A DNA stretch of 14,887 nucleotides from an uncultured Lachnospiraceae bacterium (lineage in GTDB: Bacteria; Bacillota; Clostridia; Lachnospirales; Lachnospiraceae), in the NCBI GenBank assembly GCA_905203555.1, contig CAJKWK010000063.1:1-14887 (forward strand), read 5' to 3'. The notes beneath the pieces were generated by a model. The model searched no databases. It saw nothing but the letters and a program-made list of their open reading frames with translations, and had not been told where the DNA came from. The translations under genes were made by a program, and so were the position numbers. Within the stretch, counting starts at the first letter, position 1. Every line of letters starts with the position of its first letter. Shown one piece after another: positions 1 to 6,800 of this stretch.

Positions 1-723
1 CGGTGCAAGCCCCGTTGTATAAGAATTAATCAAAAAGAACAGCGCATCTTCAGACAAAATCTTTGTACAGAGCTGTACCAGCGGATGAATCATATCCTCA
101 ATCTTCCAGATTTCACCTTTCGGACCGCGCCCATAGGACGGAGGATCCATAATAATTGCATCATATTTATTTCCACGGCGAATCTCCCGTTCTACAAACT
201 TTACGCAGTCATCCACAAGCCAGCGAATCGGCGCATCTTTCAATCCAGAAGAAACCGCATTTTCCTTTGCCCATGTAACCATTCCCTTTGATGCATCCAC
301 GTGTGTTACCTGTGCGCCCGCCGCAGCTGCCGCAAGAGTTGCACCTCCTGTATATGCAAATAGATTCAACACTTTGACCGGACGATCAGCCTTGCGAATC
401 AAATCTGAAAACCAATCCCAGTTTGTTGCCTGTTCCGGGAACAGCCCTGTATGTTTAAAACTAAATGGTTTCAAATTAAATGTTAATTCTCCATAATGAA
501 TCTGCCACTGCTGAGGAAGGTCAAAAAATTCCCATTCACCGCCGCCTTTTTTGCTGCGGTGATAATGTCCGTTGCAATGTTTCCATCCATAATCTGACTT
601 TGGTGTATCCCATATCACCTGTGGGTCCGGACGGACAAGGAGATAATCTCCCCAACGTTCCAGTTTCTCCCCTTTGGAACAATCTATCACTTCATAATCT
701 TTCCAGTTATCTGCAATCCACAT
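1..723 (-). CDS. Class I SAM-dependent methyltransferase, RlmI/RlmKL-like (partial, C-terminus cut by window edge)
   Basis: The first 241 codons are present; the gene runs off the left edge, so the C-terminus is missing. I translated it by hand: it starts MWIADNWKDYEV and the frame stays open to base 1. A Rossmann-type SAM-binding core is visible. Motif I (FAYTGGATL, residues 122-130) is followed by an acidic strand end, VDAS (142-145), and a catalytic-type DPPSYGRGP motif (193-201). KHTGLFPEQATNW (90-102) before motif I is typical of the COG1092 methyltransferases related to RlmI and RlmK, which methylate 23S rRNA. The N-terminus is too short for the PUA domain of true RlmI, so the substrate is uncertain; rRNA is the best guess. 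GAAGGGA about 10 bases upstream supports the start. The gene lies 69 bp after trxB with no terminator between, so it is probably the last visible member of the same operon. Confidence 0.88.
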   Translation of the reverse strand, partial: MWIADNWKDYEVIDCSKGEKLERWGDYLLVRPDPQVIWDTPKSDYGWKHCNGHYHRSKKGGGEWEFFDLPQQWQIHYGELTFNLKPFSFKHTGLFPEQATNWDWFSDLIRKADRPVKVLNLFAYTGGATLAAAAAGAQVTHVDASKGMVTWAKENAVSSGLKDAPIRWLVDDCVKFVEREIRRGNKYDAIIMDPPSYGRGPKGEIWKIEDMIHPLVQLCTKILSEDALFFLINSYTTGLAP

Positions 724-737
724 AAATTTGTAGTCCC

Positions 738-775
738 TTCTATTTTTGTCTATTCTATTTTTGTCTATTCTATTT
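738..775. repeat. Short 15-bp tandem repeat in the trxB-methyltransferase gap
   Basis: The unit TTCTATTTTTGTCTA occurs twice in a row (738-752 and 753-767). The first eight bases of a third copy follow (768-775). It fills most of the 69-bp gap between the trxB stop and the methyltransferase start. No inverted repeat or terminator is visible. The likely origin is slippage in a pyrimidine-rich spacer; no function is evident. Confidence 0.85.
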
Positions 776-792
776 GCATTATCTAATATTTC

Positions 793-1695
793 TTATGAAA
801 TATATTTTACTGCTGCAAGTGCCGCAACTGCTCCATCCGCTGCCGCTGTTGTCAACTGACGAACCTCTTTCGTCCGGCAGTCCCCTGCCGCAAACACTCC
901 CGCCTGAGAAGTAATGCAGTCTTCTCCCGACTTCACAAAACCACTTGGATCCAATTCCACAAGATCCGCAAACACTTCATTTTTCGGAAGATGACCAATT
1001 GCAACAAAAATACCATCAACATCCAGCTGCTGTTCTTCGCCGGAATTTTTATCTGCTACGATCAGTCCCTGTACCATCTGCTCTCCCAAAATACTCTTAG
1101 GCAGGGCATTCAATACAAACTCAACATTTTCTTTCTGTTTCAGCGCATTTACATTTTTTGCATCCCCGCGAAATTCGTCTCGGCGGTGCACCAGATATAC
1201 CTTATTACAATAGTTTGACAAAAAATCCGCATCCTGCAGCGCCGTATTTCCGCCCCCGATAACAGCTACGTTTTTTCCTCTGAAAAACATACCGTCACAA
1301 GTCGCACAATAGGAAATCCCTGCTCCTGTTAATTTTTCTTCCTTTTCCAATCCCAAATGCCGATGTGTTACTCCGGTTGCCACTATAATGGATTGGCACA
1401 GATACTCCTGTTCTTCTGTTTTTACAAGAAAGCCCTCTTCTGTTTTTCTTACTTCCTTCACCTGCTCATGCTTAGTCTCCGTTCCCAACTGAACCGCCTG
1501 CTCCATCAGATTCATCGAATACTGTGCTCCGCTGATGCTGGCAATTCCCGGATAATTTTCCACATTCGGAGAAAATACAATCTGTCCGCCATAGTTCGCA
1601 CCTTCAAATACAACCGTCTGCTTTCCTGCACGCTGCCCATAAATTGCTGCTGTTAATCCTGCTGTTCCGCCACCAATAATTCCTATATCATACAT
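793..1695 (-). CDS. trxB: Thioredoxin-disulfide reductase (NADPH-dependent flavoprotein)
   Basis: A 300-residue protein, the usual length for low-molecular-weight TrxB. It transfers electrons from NADPH through FAD and a redox-active disulfide to thioredoxin in the cytoplasm. An N-terminal FAD-binding GIIGGGTAGL motif (residues 5-14) and IIVATG (103-108) are present. The catalytic pair is in CATC (130-133), inside an inserted NADPH domain with GGGNTALQDA (147-156). HRRDEFR (170-176) is the signature for the NADPH 2'-phosphate, so this is the NADPH type and not the ferredoxin-dependent type known from some clostridia. The C-terminal FAD motif is FAAGDCR (268-274). GAGGGAAA upstream fits a ribosome binding site. 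It lies 52 bp after proC in the same direction. A specialised NADPH-dependent disulfide reductase is possible but less likely, because its thioredoxin is not next to it. Confidence 0.95.
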   Translation of the reverse strand: MYDIGIIGGGTAGLTAAIYGQRAGKQTVVFEGANYGGQIVFSPNVENYPGIASISGAQYSMNLMEQAVQLGTETKHEQVKEVRKTEEGFLVKTEEQEYLCQSIIVATGVTHRHLGLEKEEKLTGAGISYCATCDGMFFRGKNVAVIGGGNTALQDADFLSNYCNKVYLVHRRDEFRGDAKNVNALKQKENVEFVLNALPKSILGEQMVQGLIVADKNSGEEQQLDVDGIFVAIGHLPKNEVFADLVELDPSGFVKSGEDCITSQAGVFAAGDCRTKEVRQLTTAAADGAVAALAAVKYIS

Positions 1696-1747
1696 ACGAT
1701 TTCCCTCTTACTTTCTATTTTTATCTTCTTTTACTTTCCCGTTTCAC

Positions 1748-2542
1748 TTACATTTTCCCAGACATCTCAGCACACGCTTTCATTGCCTCAATCACCGCGC
1801 TTCTAAATCCTTTCTCCTCCAGAACCCGAACCGCTTCAATCGTCGTACCTCCCGGAGAACATACCATATCCTTTAATTCTCCCGGATGTTTTCCTGTTTC
1901 CAGCACCATTTTTGCACTTCCCATCACTGCCTGTGCAGCAAATTTATAGGCCTGTGCACGCGGCATTCCATCTGCCACTGCCGCATCTGCCATCGCTTCG
2001 ATAAACATAAACACATATGCCGGTGAACTTCCACTGGTGGAAACGACTACATCCATCAAATGCTCGGATACAACCTCCGCCTTACCAAATGCCTGAAGAA
2101 TCCGGAGTACTTCCTTTAATTCCTCTTCTGTCACATAAGAATTGGCACAAACTGCCGTCATTCCTTCCCCTACCATAGCCGGTGTATTTGGCATTGTACG
2201 GACAATCTTTACCGGCTTACCAAACTGTTCTTCCAGCCATTCCAACGTTTTCCCCGGCGCAATCGTAATTACAATCTGATCCTCCCGGATACAGCTCTTA
2301 ATCTCTTCGATTACAGACGGATAAAACTGTGGTTTTACCGAAAGAATGAGCTTGTCAGAGGTATTTGCCACTTCCTTATTATCCGCTGTGACATGAATCC
2401 CATACATTTCTTTTACTCTGGAGCGACCTTCCTCAGAAACATCCGCACCGATGATCTGATCGGCTTCAATCACTCCCTGACGAACAATTCCACCCATAAT
2501 CGCACTTGCCATATTTCCTGTTCCAATAAATCCTAACTTCAT
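1748..2542 (-). CDS. proC: Pyrroline-5-carboxylate reductase
   Basis: A 264-residue enzyme of normal length that reduces 1-pyrroline-5-carboxylate to L-proline with NAD(P)H, the last step of proline synthesis. The N-terminal Rossmann motif is GFIGTGNMASAI (residues 4-15). SVKPQ (68-72) and RTMPNTPA (115-122) are family hallmarks. SGSSPAYVF (170-178) and the C-terminal signature PGGTTIEAVRVLE (230-242) belong to the dimerisation and substrate-binding domain. Nothing looks damaged. AAGGAGGA eight bases before the ATG supports the start. The gene sits 78 bp after the acylphosphatase and 52 bp before trxB, all co-directional. No other proline gene (proA, proB) is visible, so it is a dispersed pathway gene in a mixed housekeeping cluster. 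Confidence 0.97.
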   Translation of the reverse strand: MKLGFIGTGNMASAIMGGIVRQGVIEADQIIGADVSEEGRSRVKEMYGIHVTADNKEVANTSDKLILSVKPQFYPSVIEEIKSCIREDQIVITIAPGKTLEWLEEQFGKPVKIVRTMPNTPAMVGEGMTAVCANSYVTEEELKEVLRILQAFGKAEVVSEHLMDVVVSTSGSSPAYVFMFIEAMADAAVADGMPRAQAYKFAAQAVMGSAKMVLETGKHPGELKDMVCSPGGTTIEAVRVLEEKGFRSAVIEAMKACAEMSGKM

Positions 2543-2620
2543 TTTCCATGTCCTCCTTGTTGTCTTCCAGTCTGCTCTATCTATTGATGCTTTTCTGATC
2601 TTTTTCCTACATACTTTTCA

Positions 2621-2896
2621 TCAGGACCGTACACGAAACCCACGTTCACCTTCTATCAGCGGAATCTCCTTTGTATCCATCCACTCAATCACAATATAAT
2701 GTCCATGATTCAGACCTACGAGCAGCTTATTGATCAGAGTTTCACGCCCCTGTACCTCCATCACAACCGTACCATCATATTCATTGACAACCCAGCCTGT
2801 CAACTCCATGGATTGTGCCAGATATTTTGCCGTATATCGAAATCCAACGCCCTGTACCTGTCCATGAAATACAATATGTTTTCTCACTTCCGACAT
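2621..2896 (-). CDS. acyP: Acylphosphatase
   Basis: A 91-residue protein, typical of this small alpha/beta family that hydrolyses carboxyl-phosphate bonds such as acetyl phosphate or 1,3-bisphosphoglycerate. The phosphate-binding signature GQVQGVGFR (residues 12-20) includes the catalytic arginine R20. The second signature, GWVVNEYDGTV (34-44), supplies the catalytic asparagine N38. The C-terminal strand FRVRS matches the family ending. AAGGAAGG upstream is a good ribosome binding site. The gene starts 42 bp after the TraX-like gene. Its physiological substrate cannot be read from the sequence; the family is often a stand-alone housekeeping enzyme. Confidence 0.95.
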   Translation of the reverse strand: MSEVRKHIVFHGQVQGVGFRYTAKYLAQSMELTGWVVNEYDGTVVMEVQGRETLINKLLVGLNHGHYIVIEWMDTKEIPLIEGERGFRVRS

Positions 2897-2938
2897 CTTT
2901 ATTTCCTTCCTTTACTTCTACTATTTTATCCTGTTTTT

Positions 2939-3706
2939 CTATGAAAAGCAAACCATTCTGAGGATTCCTAGAACCAGCAAATGTGCCGGATAAAACAGAT
3001 AAAAGAACCACTTTGAAAATTTTCTTCCCCGATTCGCCTGTTTTCCATTATATAAATACAAAATCGCCATTCCTGCCGCCAACACAAAAAATGCTGCTAT
3101 CCCAGTCATCGCAACTGCATCTCCACCGGAAAAATACATGCTCTTTGTCATATACATCGGTAACAGAAATATACCTGTGGAAATACAGACAGCACGCATC
3201 ATCTTCTTTTGAGAGCCATAGGCATACGCAAACAGTAAAGTATAAACCGGTGCCATCGTCGGCCAATCACAAAAACTATTCATAATAATAATTCCTGCAA
3301 ATAGAATATAGCGCACAATTTCACTTCGTACATACACTTTTACTTCTATCAATAAAAAACAAAGAAAAAGTGTAAACATCATATTCAATCTGCCCGGCCA
3401 CTGCTCTCCTTGTGACAATGCCATATAAAAAGGCACTTGTGAAAGAACTCCAAATCCTAATAATCGTAGCATATACCGTATTCTTGAATGTGTATAGTAA
3501 TACCCTTCCACCAGAAAAAAACACATCAACGGAGCCGTAATATACCCAATATCCAGACACAGCTCCCCATACCAGCTCCCTTTTTCAAAAAAAACATCAG
3601 AAATATGATTTAACAGCATGGCTGCGATTGCTGCATACTTTAACATTTCCCGATTTAACACACGAATATTTTTCTCTTTAATCACGTTTTTCACTCCGTA
3701 TTTCAT
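2939..3706 (-). CDS. TraX-family integral membrane protein
   Basis: A 255-residue, strongly hydrophobic protein with about seven or eight membrane segments (roughly residues 22-40, 52-68, 78-97, 107-121, 131-146, 152-165, 172-186, 200-218, 232-250). Conserved-looking features of the TraX family are LKYAAIAAMLLNHIS near the N-terminus (22-36), FFLVEGYYYTHSRIRYM (63-79), LNMMFTLFL (107-115) and the C-terminal NRGRKFSKWFFYLFYPAHLL (225-244). TraX of the F plasmid acetylates pilin, but chromosomal homologues are common in Firmicutes, are not tied to conjugation, and have unknown substrates. No conjugation gene is near. The chosen start has AGGA five bases upstream; Met21 is an alternative start. 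It is the first gene behind the promoter at 3728-3756 and probably leads the acyP-proC-trxB operon. Confidence 0.85.
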   Translation of the reverse strand: MKYGVKNVIKEKNIRVLNREMLKYAAIAAMLLNHISDVFFEKGSWYGELCLDIGYITAPLMCFFLVEGYYYTHSRIRYMLRLLGFGVLSQVPFYMALSQGEQWPGRLNMMFTLFLCFLLIEVKVYVRSEIVRYILFAGIIIMNSFCDWPTMAPVYTLLFAYAYGSQKKMMRAVCISTGIFLLPMYMTKSMYFSGGDAVAMTGIAAFFVLAAGMAILYLYNGKQANRGRKFSKWFFYLFYPAHLLVLGILRMVCFS

Positions 3707-3727
3707 ATATCCTGCTATATGTCACTC

Positions 3728-3756
3728 AGTATACCATGAGTTTTCTCATCCCGCAA
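3728..3756 (-). promoter_or_regulatory. Candidate sigma-A promoter with extended -10 for the TraX-acyP-proC-trxB cluster
   Basis: On the minus strand, TTGCGG (3751-3756) and TATACT (3728-3733) are separated by exactly 17 bp. TGG directly before TATACT gives an extended -10 (TGnTATACT), which can compensate for the weak -35. Transcription would start near 3721, about 15 bases before the TraX-family start codon. A perfect inverted repeat, ATGAG-TTTT-CTCAT (3736-3749), lies in the spacer between the two boxes and could be an operator. The promoter follows the terminator of the glycosidase unit, as expected for an independent transcript. Confidence 0.55.
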
Positions 3757-3790
3757 TTCCAGACAAAATAGATTCCGAAACAAAATAATA

Positions 3791-3821
3791 AGCACCGGCA
3801 GTTTTCCCGTCTGCCGGTGCT
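3791..3821 (-). terminator. Intrinsic terminator after the GH2-GH84 unit
   Basis: A perfect 11-bp GC-rich stem, AGCACCGGCAG / CTGCCGGTGCT, encloses a 9-base loop. On the minus strand it is followed by TTATTATTTTG. It begins 20 bases past the GH84 stop codon. The T-rich flank on the other side is also moderately good, so it could act in both directions. It separates the glycosidase transcript from the housekeeping cluster. Confidence 0.92.
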
Positions 3822-3841
3822 CGTCTTTTATTTCTTAACCC

Positions 3842-6800
3842 CTATTTCCTTTTCCCGCGAATAATCACTACTGCAATTATCGCTATGCAAGCTACCATAA
3901 CCAAAACTATCGGAAGAAGATTTCCTTCATCACCAGTTTGCACTGCCTGACCTTTTTGATCTGTATTTTGACCTGCATTATTTTGATTTCCTTCTACATC
4001 TACTGTAGTTTTCCGTACCAATGCACGACGTGCATTTTCTAATTCTTCTGTTGCTGCTTTTACTTCTTTTGCACTACCTGACTTCAGAAGTTTTTTCGCT
4101 TTTTTCAATGCATCTTCTAATCTCTGATAAGAGTCTTCTGTATACAACTTCTTATCCACTTTTTCAGCTGCTTGAATCTTATCCTTTAATGCTTCTACAT
4201 TAACCAGCTTCTTCATTGCCTCTTGAATCTTATCAATATATTTATCATCACCGCTCTTTTCTGCCTCTGCGACAATATCCATCAATTCCTGATAAGAATC
4301 TTCTGTATAAGATTCAGCCTTCAATGCCTTCGCTGCCTGAATCATCTGCTCCAAAGTTACTTTTTCACTTGCAGTCAATCCATTATATTTTTCTTCGATT
4401 AGTTTCAGCGCCTCTGCAACCTGTTCTTTTGTACCTGCATCAAGAAGTTGTTTTCCTGCTTCTACAGCTGCAACATAAGACTGATAACTTTCTTTCGTAT
4501 ATAAAGAACCGTCTACGCTTTCTGACTGTTTAATTGCTGCCTTCAGAGCACTGATATCAACTAGATTTGACATTCTATTCTGGAAAGCAGTTCTCTTAGC
4601 AATAAATTCTTTTGGATTTACACGTTCTGTTCCGTCTATTTCTGCCTCTTTATCCTTAGCCACCAACGTATCAATCTCTGATTTAATCGCTGTCAATGCC
4701 TGATAACTTGCTTTTGTATACTGATCTGCTTCAACCAAATCATATTTTTCAGCTTCCAGCTCTGCAAGTTCTCTGTTTCTTGTAGAATATACAAGATTAT
4801 TCTGCGCTTCTGTCACATTTTTCATAAGCTCATCTGCATCTGTCTGCGACAAATTATCCGGAGTTTTCATTGCCTTTTCCAACTTGCCAATTAAATTTTC
4901 ATAAGCAGAATAAGTAACTTTTGTATAAATCGTTTCCTCATTACTGATTTTTCCAGCCAACATTTTTTTCATCTTTGCGACGGTTTCTTCATTCGCTTTT
5001 ATCTTTGCATTTGTACGTGCTGACTCTAATGCTTTAATCGCTGAATCCACCATTGCCTGACTTGCATTTTCATTATCATAGATTTCCTGTGCAGTTTCTT
5101 TTGCCTGTGTGTAAGCTGTTTTGCTATCAGTTGTCCATGTGTCATCCTCTGCTTTTGCAAGTTCTGCTTTTAATGTTTCTTTGTTCACTTCTCCACCACG
5201 TTCTGATGAAGTTTCAATCTCAGCAATTTCCGGAATTACATCTTTCCAAGTAACAGTCAGTGTTTCCAGCATTTTTCCTTCCGGAATAACAAACTCATTG
5301 ATTACTTGATTCAGTTTTCCAAGTTTTACTTCTTTACTAGCTTTTGTAACATTACTCTTATCTAAATAAGTTGCTGTAACATCTGCTTTAGAAATATCGC
5401 CGATCTGTATCAGACGAACAGATGCGATTGATGTTGGATCTAACACTCTCCATGTAAATGAACTGTTCTTTTTAGAAGACTTATAAGTTGTACCATAACT
5501 TCCATCCCGCATATTAGACGGAATCTTTCCTGCTTCTTCAATTGCTTCTGACACAATCTGTCTACTCTGCTCAGAAGAAATATATTCTCCTCCATTGATC
5601 TGCAGTTCATTAATTGCAACCCATCTATGATTATATGTTTCATTCGGCATGATGCGGATATATCTTCCATCTACATCCAGATCTTTTACTTCTTTATACA
5701 TATATCCCGGATTTTTATCATCATGGGTCAGCGTAATGCCTTGCATGTCTTTCGCAACCGTATTATCATGCACATTTTGAGTCGGTTTTCCAACTGTCAT
5801 AACCTCTGTCCAGTTCGTACCATCTGTTGACACTTCAAATTTTGCATTTCTCAAATAATTCAACTGTGTTTCTACAATATAGTAACGCAGAGAGTTAAAG
5901 TGAATCACTTGTCCCAGATCAAATGTGATATGTTTGCCGGCTTCCTGTTTTCCATTGATCATACCCAATGTACTTAATTTTCCATCAAACACATTTCCAA
6001 CAGTTCCTGCCACACGCATATCATTTTCATTCTGTGCTTTTTCAAAGTTTGTATCTACTTTTTTAGCTCCAACAAACTTATAAGTCACTGCAAAATCATT
6101 CAAAGTAATCTCTTTTGCTTCTTCGCCATTATTTCTAATGCGTATATACGCTGCATCTACATTTTTTGCATCTGCTGCGTAAGGCTGCCATGTAATTTCA
6201 TTCATGGACGTCTCCAGAACTACATTTCCCGGAAGTTCTGGAACTGTAATATTCTGTATTGCTTTGATATCACCAAGTTTTACTCCGATATACTCGTCTT
6301 TGTTCAATGTAACTGTTCCATTGCTTAATGAAACGCTGCCTTCCTCCAGACTTGCAGTGATATTTGTATCAACGTTCGTATAAAGCCCTGCTCTCGCACC
6401 ACTTGCCTTTTCTTTTACAGTAAATTCAGAGAATTTCACCCATTTCTGACGATCTTCTAAATTACAAATTCTGATGTATCTTGCACGTGTTCCGGTAAGA
6501 TCGATATTCAATATATCCTTTCCTGAGTCTACACCAGTATAATTATCATATCCATCTACCGGAGTCCATTTATCTCCATCAAGAGATGTCTCGATCTTAT
6601 ACCGTTTCAGCTTATCTCCATTATCTGCACCTACTACAATATGTGCACTGGAAAGATCTGCAACTTTACCAAAATCATATCCCAGATAATCATTTTCCTT
6701 ACAAGTATCGTTTGTTGTATTACCGGAACCGTCTGGATCATACCATACATAACTGTTATCGTCTCCATCATACAATTTTGATTCCACGTGTGTAGAATCC

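Noticed and set aside
1..725. Plus-strand frames at 85-291 and 480-725
   Set aside because: They lie opposite the clearly recognisable methyltransferase gene on the minus strand and resemble nothing.
2939..3706. TraX-like gene as evidence of an integrated conjugative element
   Set aside because: No relaxase, coupling protein, integrase or attachment repeat is present, and chromosomal TraX-family genes are common in Firmicutes.
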